In this document: piece after piece, positions 36,590 to 47,524 of the stretch
Layout: every line of letters starts with the position of its first letter
Numbering within the stretch: position 1 is the first letter of the stretch
Program-made: the position numbers and the translations under genes
Notes under the pieces: model-generated
Seen by the model: the letters and a program-made list of their open reading frames with translations, nothing else
What the model was told of the DNA's origin: nothing
Databases searched by the model: none
NCBI GenBank assembly: GCA_965153355.1
Contig: OZ231127.1
Span: forward strand, 57,660,001 to 57,724,000
DNA from: Flaccisagitta enflata
Taxonomy: Eukaryota > Chaetognatha > Sagittoidea > Aphragmophora
Direction: 5' to 3'
Length of the DNA stretch: 64,000 bases

Positions 36590-38390
36590 GAGTGTCTTTG
36601 TGTGTGCATACAGTGATACTGTGATGTTGAGGTGATTTGGCAGGAGGGGCTATAAAAGTATAGATATGGTCTATCTCGCTGATACGTTAAAACTTAACTG
36701 TTTAAACCTAACTTATCACAGTGACTTTGTGTTTGATCATTAAACCGACTAAAAACGTAGTGCCGATATTTAGCGATTGGTTCAATGGTAATTGGAAAAA
36801 ACATCTCTTAGATATCAAATAACAAATCCCGTTTCTCGCTCCATGCTCCAGCTTTTTCTCAGTTGTTTTCGTCCTCACTCACTGGAAACTGGGAAGGTTG
36901 ATATGAGTCCAAGCCCAACCTTCCAACAACTAGTTGGGAGGATCTCTTTCAGCCTATATGGTTTTTTTTCTTCTGTGGAATTCCGATCAGCCTCACTTTT
37001 TTTCTGTTTTTTTTTCTCCTTTTGCATTTACCTCGTGAGAATGCTAGAGAGAAAATTGGGAGGGAGACATACAATGAGATGTACATAGAAAGAAAAAAGA
37101 CAGAACGAGACTGATCATCCTGTTAACAAATAAACATGGAGGTTATGACAAGTGAAACAATATCCTTCACTATACGTATAAAGTAAAAAAAAATGGAAGA
37201 GCCCTCCCTGACTCTTTACCACACGCATTACTCCTTATGTTATCATAGGAGAATTCTCAGAACACTCGTTGCTTAGGTGAAGCTGATATTGTCTTAGTCT
37301 TAGCCAGATTTGATTTTCAGTTCAATCGTTATTTTTTCTTGATTGAAAACTAATTTGTTTGTTTTCAGGCTGAGAGGAATAAAAAATCTACCTATACCAA
37401 TGGCAGGATAAATTGATTCAGACAAAAATTTTGATAAGCCAAAGCGGAAAAGATATTAATCAGTGAAGGTAAATAAAACAATGAAAATGAGTGAGGTTCC
37501 TTATTTCAGATGAAAAGAAAAACAAGTCACAATCTCGTTCGATGTGTATGCAATTGCACAAAAGCTAATCCATAATCACTAAATGAGTGAGGTCCTTATT
37601 TCAGATGAAAAGAAAATCGTCACAATTAGATGTGTATGCATTGCACAATTCCCCTTATCATAGGGATGGATGGTAAAATGGTTATCGCAAACATATCGAC
37701 TGTCCTTAGTAGATAGACAATTAGCGGGGTTGGGCAGATTGGGTGGGAGAAACGACACACCAAAGACCCCGGGGTGGGGTCCACTGTTCACCACAAGACA
37801 CCCCCCTAGAAGCCAGAATTCTATGGTGCCTCCAAAATGAAACCTAGTAGATGTCGAACAAATCGACCGTGGCTTTTTTTCTCATTTCACATCCGACTTA
37901 TCGACAACAACAAGAAGAAAAAAAAAAGATTTTCGAGTTGCCATTTCATTTTGGTTTCTGAAAATAGTTGTAAAGTTTTTATATTATTTTAGACATACAA
38001 TTGAAGGAAAATCATGTCATCAAACAATGCATTTATAGCATGAATCTTATACAATTTCGAAAATCGATATTCTTTATTTCATTTTTTATAATGTATCACT
38101 TACATCAAAGATTTCAGATAAAAAGAAAATTTTTTTTCCATCGAATGGATTCTACGTTACAGTTAGGTGTGAAATATCGAGAATAGTTTTTTATTCATTC
38201 GTTTTGCTTTGCTTGTCGATGTTTTTCATTAAATGCATCTCTTTTTTATTCTTGGTGTATCAAGGGCACTATATGAAGGAAAAAAATTATTTATCGATGA
38301 AACGACATTGAAACTTGGCGCCATGAAACAAACTGATTACGAGAAATAAACGAACATGGCTTTGAGTAATACATTCGCGCGCGCGTGCGT
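36589..38390. other. Intergenic DNA, no supported gene
   Basis: A 98-codon frame at 36792-37088 contains SLETGKVDMSPSPTFQQLV but then runs into a phenylalanine-rich low-complexity tail. Near-identical short blocks (aatgagtgaggtccttattt) at about 37487 and 37581 mark a local 95-bp duplication. No exon can be supported. Confidence 0.35.
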
Positions 38391-38394
<4 letters not shown>

Positions 38395-38453
<59 letters not shown>

Positions 38454-38460
38454 TGTGCGT

Positions 38461-38498
<38 letters not shown>
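38395..38498. repeat. (TG)n microsatellite
   Basis: About 50 TG units with CG substitutions near 38450-38470. Confidence 0.96.
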
Positions 38499-38502
38499 TC
38501 AA

Positions 38503-38820
38503 GAATTCATCCATCCATCCATGCATTCATTCATTCATTCATTCATTCATTCATTCATTCATTCATTCATTCATTCATTCATTCATTCAACCATTCATCC
38601 ATTCATTCAACCATTCATCCATTCATTCATTCATTCATTCATTCATTCATTCATTCATTCATTCATTCATTCATTCATTCATTCATTCATTCATCCCTTC
38701 AACCATTCATTCATTCATTCATTCATTCATTCATTCATTCATTCATTAATTCATCCATTCAACCATTCATCCATTCATCCATTCATTCATTCATTCAAAC
38801 ACTCATTCATTCATTCACTC
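38503..38820. repeat. (ATTC)n microsatellite
   Basis: About 78 tetranucleotide units with regularly recurring CCATTCA variants. SFIHSFIH frames are artefacts. Confidence 0.96.
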
Positions 38821-38976
38821 ACGTATCCCTTACTCCCTATTCACCCCGCTCTTTTTTCTTCCGTCATCCCACTGGTGCGTACACTCTTGTCAAAGCCATA
38901 TAGGCATTGAGCTCGTCAAACTCTTAGCCTCGACCTCCGTTTCTTGACCTACTTGGTTATACGACGAGAAGGAAAA

Positions 38977-39333
38977 CAAGTGACGCGGGGTCACAAAAAT
39001 CGTTGCGGACGGATGGGTAGGGGCAGCCAACCCCCATCAACACCCAACATCCGACCCAACACCTATTCCAACACACACACTCACACACACACACACACAA
39101 AAAGCTTCAAAACGCTCGTTTTTCCATTTTTCGACTCGTGCTCACGGATCAATGGACGGACGGACGGACGGACGGACGGACGGATGGATGGACGGACGGA
39201 TAGACGGATGGACAGACGGACGGACAGACGGACGGACGGACGGAAGAACGAAAGGACGGACAGACGGACGGACGGACGGACAGACGGACAGATGGACGGA
39301 CAAAGTCTCATATAGAGTTGCGTGTCCGCAACT
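38977..39333 (+). mobile_element. Full-length hairpin-ended GGAC-core repeat
   Basis: The best complete copy. The left end CAAGTGACGCGGGGTCAC contains a GTGAC/GTCAC hairpin. The internal tag GTTGCGGAC is at 39002-39010, followed by a CA patch, cgctcgtttttccattt, a GGAC core of about 37 units (39153-39300), caaagtctcatatag and the terminal hairpin AGTTGCG-TGTC-CGCAACT (39316-39333) with a following A run. Non-coding. Confidence 0.8.
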
Positions 39334-39710
39334 AAAAAAATTTTGCCTTGGCGAGAAAAAACGACGAGTAAGATATTGATGTCGCATGCCGTCACCCTCC
39401 CACTTTCTTTAACACTTTATCTGTCTGCTTCTGTCTTTCTCGGTATCCGTCTCCCTTTGTCTCTTTTAATCAGCCTTTGTCTATCTCTGTATGTCTTTTT
39501 TTTCTCTGTCTTTTTGTCTGATTGTCTGTTTCTCCGTCTTTATTAGCTTATGTGACGGTATGTCTTTCTTGCTGTCTATCTGTTTCTCTATCTCTGTTTC
39601 TGTATCTCTCTGTCTCTCTCAGTCTCCCTCTCTCGGTCTCTGTCTGTCTCTGTCAGTCATTATCTGGTTATATGTTTCGCTGTGTGTCTCTGTTTCTCTG
39701 TATGTTTGTA

Positions 39711-39794
<84 letters not shown>

Positions 39795-40266
39795 TCCTTT
39801 TTTGTCTCCTTGACCCTCGTTGGGAGTCATTCTTCTCCTTGACCTGAGCTACACGTCGTTCTCATGCGACGCGTGCCTCCGCTTTTCCTTCTGCCTCTTA
39901 ACTTCTTCATGTACCTCATCTTCCTCTCCGCCTACTACTCTTACTCACCTCCTACACGTTCTTGTATTCTTCCTTGTTTCCGCTCTTGCCTAGTGCTTCA
40001 CTTGTCAATGTATGTATTACGCATGTGAGGGTGCCAAAAACGGGCAAAACTGGCTTTCCCCCCGCCATTATCTTTTTACTTTGAAGGAGTCCTGTTAAAC
40101 GAGCCGTCGCGCAACCTTCAATTCGATCGGGAACCATCGTTAGGGGGTGGTTGAAGTTTGTATTAAATTAGCATTAGAAGCAGTATTCTTATTATGCAAA
40201 TTTTGCCTCCGCCTTAGATTTTTATGGAAACTTCAGTCACCCTAACGATGGTTCCAGTTTGATTTG
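39101..40266 (+). repeat. First copy of a 1.16-kb tandem duplication
   Basis: Begins at aaagcttcaaaacgctcg within the repeat at 38977 and runs through its GGAC core and hairpin, a TCTG-like region, a (TC)n run (39715-39792) and unique sequence up to ccagtttgatttg. The second copy follows directly with only scattered substitutions. Confidence 0.92.
39715..39792. repeat. (TC)n microsatellite
   Basis: About 39 TC units; the counterpart in the second duplicate is about eight units shorter. Confidence 0.96.
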
Positions 40267-40874
40267 AAAGCTTCAAAACGCTCGTTTTTCCATTTTTCGA
40301 CTCGTGCTCACGGATCAATGGACGGACGGACGGACGGACGGACGGACGGATGGATGGACGGACGGATAGACAGATGGACGGACGGACGGACGGACGGAAG
40401 AACGAAAGGACGGACAGACGGACGGACGGACGGACGGACGGACAGACGGACGGACAGATGGACGGACAAAGTCTCATATAGAGTTGCGTGTCCGCAACTA
40501 AAAAAATTTTGCCTTGGCGAGAAAAAACGATGAGTAAGATATTGATGTCGCATGCCGTCACCCTCCCACTTTCTTTAACACTTTATCTGTCTGCTTCTGT
40601 CTTTCTCGGTATCCGTCTCCCTTTGTCTCTTTTAATCAGCCTCTGTCTATCTCTGTATGTCTTTTTTTTCTCTGTCTTTTTGTCTGATTGTCTGTTTCTC
40701 CGTCTTTATTAGCTTATGTGATGGTATGTCTTTCTTGCTGTCTATCTGTTTCTCTATCTCTGTTTCTGTATCTCTCTGTCTCTCTCAGTCTCCCTCTCTC
40801 GGTCTCTGTCTGTCTCTGTCAGTCATTATCTGGTTATATGTTTCGCTGTGTGTCTCTGTTTTTCTGTATGTTTG

Positions 40875-40944
<70 letters not shown>

Positions 40945-41420
40945 TCCTTTTTTGTCTCCTTGACCCTTGTTGGGAGTCATTCTTCTCCTTGACCTGAGCT
41001 ACACGTCGTTCTCATGCGACGCGTGCCTCCGCTTTTCCTTCTGCCTCTTAACTTCTTCATGTACCTCATCTTCCTCTCCGCCTACTACTCTTACTCACTT
41101 CCTACACGTTCTTGTATTCTTCCTTGTTTCCGCTCTTGCCTAGTGCTTCACTTGTCAATGTATGTATTACGCATGTCAGGGTGCCAAAAACGGGCAAAAC
41201 TGGCTTTCCCCCCGCCATTATCTTTTTACTTTGAAGGAGTCCTGTTAAACGAGCCGTCGCGCAACCTTCAAATCGATCGGGAACCATCGTTAGGGGGTGG
41301 TTGAAGTTTGTATTGAATTAGCATTAGAAGCAGTATTCTTATTATGCAAATTTTGCCTCCGCCTTAGATTTTTATGGAAACTTCAGTCACCCTAACGATG
41401 GTTCCAGTTTGATTTGAAAG
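40267..41420 (+). repeat. Second copy of the 1.16-kb tandem duplication
   Basis: Differs from the first copy by a handful of substitutions (for example gatgagtaa for gacgagtaa, gcatgtcaggg for gcatgtgaggg), a slightly rearranged GGAC core and a shorter TC run. The hairpin AGTTGCG-TGTC-CGCAACT recurs at 40482-40499. Confidence 0.92.
40878..40942. repeat. (TC)n microsatellite
   Basis: About 32 TC units inside the second duplicate. Confidence 0.96.
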
Positions 41421-41525
41421 TCGCGCAACGGCTCATTTGATAGCTTTTAAGCAAAAGAATCAGATGATGGCGGGGGGAAAGCCAGTTTTGGCCGATTCAG
41501 GCATTCTGACATGCGTAGTATGTAT
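41421..41525 (-). repeat. Inverted third copy of the duplication's distal segment
   Basis: agtcgcgcaacggctcattt through gggggaaagccagttttgg to acatgcgtag is the inverse of 41163-41270 at about 80% identity. The three segments share a short frame containing MAGGKPVL, but its preservation in so short a piece is not evidence of a gene. Confidence 0.65.
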
Positions 41526-42099
41526 CCTTGCCTCTGTCCTCATCTTCTTCCTTGTACTTGTCCTCGATCTCGTCCTCTTCTCATCCACTCCTCGTCTTTG
41601 CCTTCTTATTGTCCGTGTTTTAATTCTCTTTCAAATTCTTATTCGAGTCCGTGTCTTTTCACTTGCCATAGCTCTCTCCTCCGCCATGTCCTTGCCTTGT
41701 GCACACCTTATTCTTGTCTCTTTCAAATCATTTTTTGTGTTCGTGTCCTGGCCCTTGCCCTTGCCTCATATCTGTACTCTTCCTTGTCTTCGTCCTCGGT
41801 TCCTCCTCGCCCCTGTTCTTGTCCTGGTCTCTTTAAAGTGCTGATTTTATCCTTCATACCTGAGCCTAGGGCGATGATCTAGTTCTCGAAATTTTCCATC
41901 CAAACAAAAATGGCTATTCAGAGCAATGCAACAGAGATTGGTTCTAAACCCGTTTGGTGGGATAAAGTAATAAGCAGCGTTAGGTTTTACTTTTTCTTTC
42001 ACAAGTGTGGGGTTTGATGGATTGTTTTGGGTGTTTGTTTGCCATCCCTCTTGTGAAGATTTCCAAGCATACACAGTTGCCCAAATCATCCAATATTGC
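41526..42099. other. Unassigned DNA
   Basis: 41530-41840 is pyrimidine-rich with irregular CTTGTCC/CTCGTC repetition and two overlapping open frames rich in leucine, serine and proline. Not called as coding. Confidence 0.35.
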
Positions 42100-42492
42100 T
42101 CAGCAACCTTTATTCAAACCACTTTTTTTTAGCTGGTGTTCAAAAGTGATTCCCAGTTCATTTTCCCGTGCCTGCAGCAATGCACGAATATGTTGGTGTT
42201 GCATTGACTCCTGTTCCTGTCCCTGTGGAATTCCTTGATGTTTGCATTTGCTGTTGCTGTTTTGCCTACTTCTTCCATTTTCCGCACCGCAAAACAATTT
42301 GCTGTTCATTTGTTGGTCAACGGAAGAAATCGTTTTCCCGGCGGCCGAAATGTCGGCGCGGCCAAACTCACGCCATCTGAGGTTAGACTCGGAAATAAAC
42401 GATTTCGTTTTCCTTGCCTTTTTCTTCAGGGCTTTAAGACCAAGGCCTTGGTGCTCGCAAATCCTCTTATTGCGTAGTTGTTGTTTTTTTTT
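42100..42492 (-). CDS. Uninterrupted 130-codon frame, product unrecognised
   Basis: The minus strand is open from just after a TGA at 42493-42495 to the TGA at 42100-42102. It includes EHQGLGLKALKKKARKTKSF, SNLRWREFGRADISAAGK, SVDQQMNSKLFCG and HIRALLQARENELGITFEHQ. Only one ATG (42309) occurs late in the frame, so the earlier half needs an upstream exon. Codon use is balanced. The reverse strand is also partly open. The basic start and glutamine-rich middle could suit a DNA-binding or transposon-derived protein; that is speculation. Confidence 0.4.
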   Translation of the reverse strand, partial: KKKQQLRNKRICEHQGLGLKALKKKARKTKSFISESNLRWREFGRADISAAGKTISSVDQQMNSKLFCGAENGRSRQNSNSKCKHQGIPQGQEQESMQHQHIRALLQARENELGITFEHQLKKSGLNKGC

Positions 42493-42495
42493 TCA

Positions 42496-43045
42496 CCATC
42501 CGAGGCAATTGAGAAATCGTTTTAAGGCCGAGAATCAAGTAACACGACCATTATAAAGGCGAAACAATGCCCAAAGCTTACTGAGCATACTGCATAATTG
42601 CCACAAATCCGCATTCCTCTCCTGGACGTGGCCATTGCCTTTGGGCCGGCGAATCGTTACCGATTGCTCGGCACGAAATTAGGCAGGGTGAAAAATGTGC
42701 CTTTCCGTGCGCGGGTGGATTCGCTCTTTTGTTGTATACGTTGACATTGTCGGGAAAAAAGTCGAAGTCTGTCTTCGACTTTTTGACATATTCGAGAGAA
42801 ACAGGGTTTTCATTTTCTTATTAGGAAGTTGGGAATCTCCTAGGGGCGATTGAGGCCTCCAATGAAATTGATAGGGTAAGTAAATTTGATAATTCTCTTT
42901 CATTTGGCGCCAAGCAGAATGCTCTACAACAAATACTTTTGGTGCTATGATTTTTTAAAGATTTATTTTTGAAAAATTCGAATGGAATTTTTTTTGATTT
43001 TTTACGATTTTGTGTTTGATCAATAAAGGAGTGTATTTATGTTTA
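42496..43045. other. Intergenic DNA
   Basis: Contains an inverted pair gtcgaagtctgtcttcgac near 42759-42777. No gene recognised. Confidence 0.4.
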
Positions 43046-43455
43046 CTTGAGCATGCAAATACAAGAAAATATATGTATGAGCACAGCTGCTTATCTGTGA
43101 GGGTATTTTTGAGCATTTCAGCTCATTTAGCTCATTTAGCTCAGTCTGTTCTTTCTGATTTCTGTTATGATAACTAAATGAATATTTTCAAACTTGTTTA
43201 ACTTTAAGCAAGTAAATAAAAAAACATGTCAGTGAGCAGAGCTGCTCATCTGTGAGGGCGTTTTCAAGAATTCTAGCTCATTTAGCTTATCTAGCTTGCG
43301 CTTTTTCTCTGATTTTAAACAGGATATGTAAATCAGCATGCATGCATGCAAATACAAGAAAACATGTCAGTGAGCAAAGCTGGTTGTCTGGTTGAATCAT
43401 TTTGATTATTTTAGCTCATCTAGCTCATTTGGCTCAGTCCTATTTTTCAGTGCAG
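43046..43455. repeat. Three-copy tandem repeat of about 140-150 bp
   Basis: Each unit contains aatacaagaaaa, gtgagcaaagctg, tctgtgagg and a run of agctcatttagctca. The units are diverged, so the array looks old. Confidence 0.7.
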
Positions 43456-43860
43456 TTAATACATATAATTGCTTTTGATTTGATCTAACAAAATTTCACT
43501 GATTGAAGATGGTGAAAAGTGACCAATGCTTACGACTTTTTTCCTCACGGCGACAGCCGCCATTACTGGTAAGCTTCCATTACTACCCCTGGGTTCCACT
43601 ATATTGCCCCGCGGTTTTACTTTCACTTTTGACAGGGTTCTGCCACAATTGTCTAGCCGCTTTACCGTCACTGCTCAGTCCTACCCTGGCGGGACGATTT
43701 GGGAGTAGCCCGCCTAAGTGGCTTGACCTTGAGGACCCCGGATGATTAAGAGGCGTTATGCATGTAGAGCTTTTAAACTGAAAGTAATAAGAGAGGAATC
43801 ATTGTCGGTGTTGTCGTTATTTTTTTCTACTTTGTTCCTTACGAGTTTGCATGACACGTT
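43456..43860. other. Unassigned DNA
   Basis: Short open frames on both strands at 43456-43745 overlap and contradict each other; none is supported. Confidence 0.3.

Positions 43861-43863
<3 letters not shown>

Positions 43864-43902
<39 letters not shown>
43864..43902. repeat. (GA)n microsatellite
   Basis: About 19 GA units. Confidence 0.95.
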
Positions 43903-43905
<3 letters not shown>

Positions 43906-44834
43906 AATCAGAGAGCAATTGCTAATTTGCTCGGATAATGAGATGAATTTGATCCATTTTCAATCGTTTTAGAATCTTTGCTCACGGTTCTCAGCTGCAA
44001 ATTAGTTAAATACAAATGCGTTGAATATGACTCTTTGTGAGTGTGCCGTTTCGCAAAGAGTAAATACAAATTGAATATGAAAAAGATTACTTCCATTTGT
44101 ATCGCACAGCAAGTAAAATGTATGAGAACTAATACTGTGCGTTTTATGACCTACTGCTGCAATGCCTCCAAACGCACAACCGTAGACTCACTATCCTTTC
44201 TATCCTTTTGTTTCCCCATTCTTAACTCGGCGGCCCCGGCCGTTACAAATCTCTACCCAAACGCGCGAAAACACATATCGCAGCTCTAGGACCCGTCCGA
44301 GCAGCAAAGCTCAAATCCCAGCATCAGAGCTCAAATCAAGACATCTGTTCCACTTTTAGCATTCCAAGGCATAAAGACTGTGTGCAACCTGTAGTCTTTT
44401 CAAAAAGATAAACTGCGTTAGTCGGATTTAGATAGCAAAAGCTATGTTTTTAAAAATACCAATGCAGCATCATTGACTTGTACTTACCCAACATCACGTT
44501 GAGAGATGGTACTCGTTATAAGTATCTTGATTGAGCAAACAAAAAAGACATTATGCAATTGGTGCTATTAATGACTATTAGACCTGCAACCTCTATAGTT
44601 GAAACTTTCAACTGACACTACCATGGCTCATAATACTGAAGCAGCGGTTACTAGCCACCGCTTTTGTGTTTAGCTTATTTCTTGGCCAATTGAAGTCGTT
44701 CCCGAAGGAAGCGTGAGCGCGAGTAACATTGCCAGGGGCCTAGGGGCATTGCGTCGTTTTCTTTACTTGTTTCCCGCCAGAGCACTGAGTGATCTTTCCA
44801 GTATCCCATGGCCCATGGCTAGTATCCACCTTTT
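43903..44834. other. Intergenic DNA
   Basis: A small scrap of the foldback minisatellite (agctcaaatcccagcatcag) lies near 44308. A plus-strand frame at 44041-44289 containing SLSFLSFCFPILNSAAPAV is unsupported. Confidence 0.35.
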
Positions 44835-45379
44835 GGGCAGCGGCCCCGAAGGGGCCGATGACCTATGCTTTCACACAGGAGAAATTTCTCTGTCTCCTGC
44901 TTCTTCTTCTCCATCTACCCCCTTTGAAGCTCATATCTTAGCCTTGAGGCCCAAATCCTAGTGTTGAGGTCCAAATTCTAGCCTCAAGGCCCATATCCTA
45001 GCCTTGATGCTCAAATCCCAACCTCAGGGCTCAAATCCTAATCTTAAGGCTCAAATCCCAACCTTGAGGCTCAAATCCCTGCCTTAAGGCTCAAACCCTC
45101 GCCTCGAGGCTCAAATCTTAACCTTGAGGCTCAAATCGCAGCCTAGAGGTTCAAATCCAAGCATTGAGACTCAAATCCCAGCCTTGAAGCTCACATCCCA
45201 GCCTCAAGGCTCACATTCCAACTTTGAGGCGCAAATCCTAACCTCAAGCCTTAAATTTGAGCCTTGAGACTCAAATCACACCCTCGGGACTCAAATTTCA
45301 TTATTGATGCTCAAATTCAATCCTAGACCCACAAAACTTACTGAGCATAGGTCATCGGCCCCTTTGGGGCCACTGCCCC
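44835..45379. mobile_element. Complete foldback element with minisatellite core
   Basis: The left end GGGCAGCGGCCCCGAAGGGG and the inverse of ggcccctttggggccactgc at the right pair. Both extend through the inverted block cgatgacctatgct / agcataggtcatcg. Within the left end CGGCCCC-GAA-GGGGCCG forms a hairpin. The core (about 44925-45320) is some 20 units built on ttgaggctcaaatcccagcc. Non-coding, 545 bp. Confidence 0.8.
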
Positions 45380-45595
45380 TCTCAACATCACACATCAACA
45401 TATACTCATATAGGGGCAATGGGTACCGCTAACCATCTAACGCCTTTGCGACTATTACTTTGTATGATGGTGTTTTGTTTTCAATTTGATTCTGTCTATC
45501 TGTATATCTATCTGTCTGACTGATGTGTGTCTGTCTCTCTGTCTGTCTCTGTCCGTCTGGCTCACTGTCGGTTTCCGTCTCTGTCTGTCAGTCTG

Positions 45596-45599
<4 letters not shown>

Positions 45600-45671
<72 letters not shown>
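45600..45671. repeat. (TC)n microsatellite with T tail
   Basis: About 36 TC units then about 17 T. Preceded by TCTG-like units from about 45490. Confidence 0.96.
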
Positions 45672-45680
<9 letters not shown>

Positions 45681-45803
45681 TTTTTTTGCAACCACCTCTG
45701 GCCTCTCTGTAACTTCGTGACTCGGATCTGACCGTGACGTGGTATCGGCATTTTTTGTTTTTATCATCAGCCCCTTCTGCCTCACCAGCGTCTTTTTTCC
45801 AAG

Positions 45804-45888
45804 GATCCCCTTGATGAGAAAGAGGATCATACCGTTTCAGAAGTCACATATGAAACTCCACAAGCGCTCACAGCTCAACCGCTCTGTT
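45804..45888 (+). CDS. Penultimate exon of a putative membrane protein
   Basis: The acceptor tcttttttccaag and the donor GTAAGTCG are both strong. The 85-base exon (phase 0 to phase 1) reads DPLDEKEDHTVSEVTYETP then QALTAQPL, an acidic, threonine-rich stretch. The phase joins perfectly to the exon at 46167, which encodes a hydrophobic segment, so this part probably lies next to the membrane. The VTYETP phrase superficially resembles a tyrosine signalling motif, but in this order it would be extracellular in a type I protein, so no signalling role is claimed. Confidence 0.48.
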
Positions 45889-46068
45889 GTAAGTCGAAAA
45901 TGCGAAAAGCTGTCTCATGAAAACCTTCTCCGACCTCCGTTTGTGAGTCCGTTTTTTTGTTCGAATATCTGTTGTTTCACATCTCGGAATTCCGATGGTG
46001 ACCAAAGTGACTTGCTTTCTTGACTTTCTTCTCCCTCCCCTTCTGTCTCTGTCTCTGTCTCTGTCTCT

Positions 46069-46070
<2 letters not shown>

Positions 46071-46159
<89 letters not shown>
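46071..46159. repeat. (TC)n microsatellite acting as pyrimidine tract
   Basis: About 44 TC units ending seven bases before the AG of the acceptor at 46165-46166. Confidence 0.96.
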
Positions 46160-46164
<5 letters not shown>

Positions 46165-46166
46165 AG

Positions 46167-46309
46167 GTCTTGGCTTGGCCCAAATGTTCTTTTTCGTGTT
46201 TACTACTTTTTTGGCTGCATTCGGGGTCGCAGTGTTACCGTCGTTTGCTGGCCATTTCCGAAACTTTCTTCCTCCTTTTCTTGTCTTGAATTCCTTTCCT
46301 TGGCCATGA
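46167..46309 (+). CDS. Terminal exon with a transmembrane segment
   Basis: The acceptor is the TC array followed by tgccttag. Joined in phase 1 to the previous exon, it reads CLGLAQ, then the hydrophobic MFFFVFTTFLAAFGVAVL, then PSFAGHFRNFLPPFLVLN and SFPWP, stopping at TGA 46307-46309. One membrane span with a short tail would fit a small type I surface protein. The competing minus-strand reading, with MAKERNSRQEKEEESFGN, lacks an acceptor. The intron is 278 bases and largely microsatellite. Confidence 0.45.
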
Positions 46310-46459
46310 AAATTACCACAAACACTTTCGCTCTTTCACTGACTCGCCTCTTCTCAATCTCTTTTTCTCCCTTTCCTTTCCTTTTCCCCTCTTCACCTCT
46401 TTCTATTTCCTCGCTCATTCTCTTCTTACTTTTCCTTCTCTCTCCCGCTTTCTTTCTTT

Positions 46460-46477
46460 CTTTCCTTCTCTCTTTCG

Positions 46478-46568
<91 letters not shown>

Positions 46569-46569
46569 T
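46460..46569. repeat. (TTTC)n microsatellite
   Basis: About 24 clean units from 46484 with imperfect units before. Lysine/glutamate-rich minus frames are artefacts. Confidence 0.95.
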
Positions 46570-46715
46570 GGTATTTTCTTTCTTCCTTTCTTTTTGTTTT
46601 CAATTGAGATCACTAGATTCCATTTGTCACCGTTTCGGCTGTCCAGTCGGCCAATGTCTTAATAGGTCAGCCCGGGCGTTTTCAGGAATTACTGACCGGT
46701 CATGAACATTTGCAG

Positions 46716-47310
46716 TACTATCTTAGAAATAAAAAGGTTTCCACCTGTAACATTACTTCATTTATTGATATAGAAATGAACAGAAATCAATTGCGAACTC
46801 ATGAATATTTAATGTTAGCCTCCTTTGATTGAATTACAGCCGCCATTCATCAGAGGAGCAGTTTGTAGAGCTTCCCTAAGTACTCTGGAGTGATGGCGCT
46901 CCATATCTTTCTAGGGATTTTCTTGATCTTTTTTTTTGCTACCTTTAAACTAATAGCTTCAAAGAGATTCAGCAAATCATAAAAAAATTGGTAACATAAA
47001 TGTAGCCCTTAAAATTTGCAAGCTGTCTACACAAACCGCATCTGTCTAGCTCAATGCATTTGGAAATTATTTGAAAAAAAATGATGGGTTATCATTTGAA
47101 GATTGTGTAGAAATGACAAAAACAAAATTGAAACATTTCATTCAAAGTTGAATAATTTTTGAATGCATTGAGTTAGAGAGATGCGGTTTGCGTAGATTGC
47201 TTGCAAATTAAAAGGGCTTTAATAATCTCACCAATTTTTTGATGATTCGTTGATTCTAGTCTGAGATATACATGTAATCGTGTGGAAACCTTTTTATTTC
47301 TAAGATAGTA
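46716..47310 (-). mobile_element. Tc1-like element with transposase C-terminal relic
   Basis: Perfect 29-bp inverted ends starting TACTATCTTAGAAATAAAAA, with TA at both outer edges. On the minus strand near 46800-46935 the frames read PRKIWSAITPEYLGKLYKLL, then, after a shift, MAAVIQSKEANIKYS and a stop. The last piece matches the usual Tc1 transposase C-terminus (AVI-KG--TKY). The rest of the transposase and its catalytic DDE/D region are gone. 595 bp. Confidence 0.85.
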
Positions 47311-47524
47311 TTCTTACTATTGCTCAAAAATAGCATTGGTTGGCTATCAAGATGATTTCGCACAAACCTAGGGCTGTAGTCATTGTTTTCATTTATTTTG
47401 GATACATGTCTCTTTCTGTGAAATTTTTTTTTTCTTTTTATACACCACCACTGATTTTGCCTCATTTCTTCTCTTTAGGCTTTACATACCAACGTTTCTC
47501 ATCCTTCGTCTTAGGATTCAGTGT

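Noticed and set aside
38356-38910. A 184-codon frame reading VCVCV then FIHSFIHS
   Set aside because: Pure translation of the TG and ATTC arrays.
40214-40561. SVRPSVRPS protein family repeated at 29567, 39081, 40214, 48971 and 53467
   Set aside because: These are reverse readings of the GGAC microsatellite core in hairpin-ended repeats.
46203-46613. Minus-strand cytoplasmic-tail-like frame ending MQPKK
   Set aside because: It has no acceptor and begins in the (GAAA)n array; the plus-strand reading has a strong acceptor and fits the phase of the previous exon.
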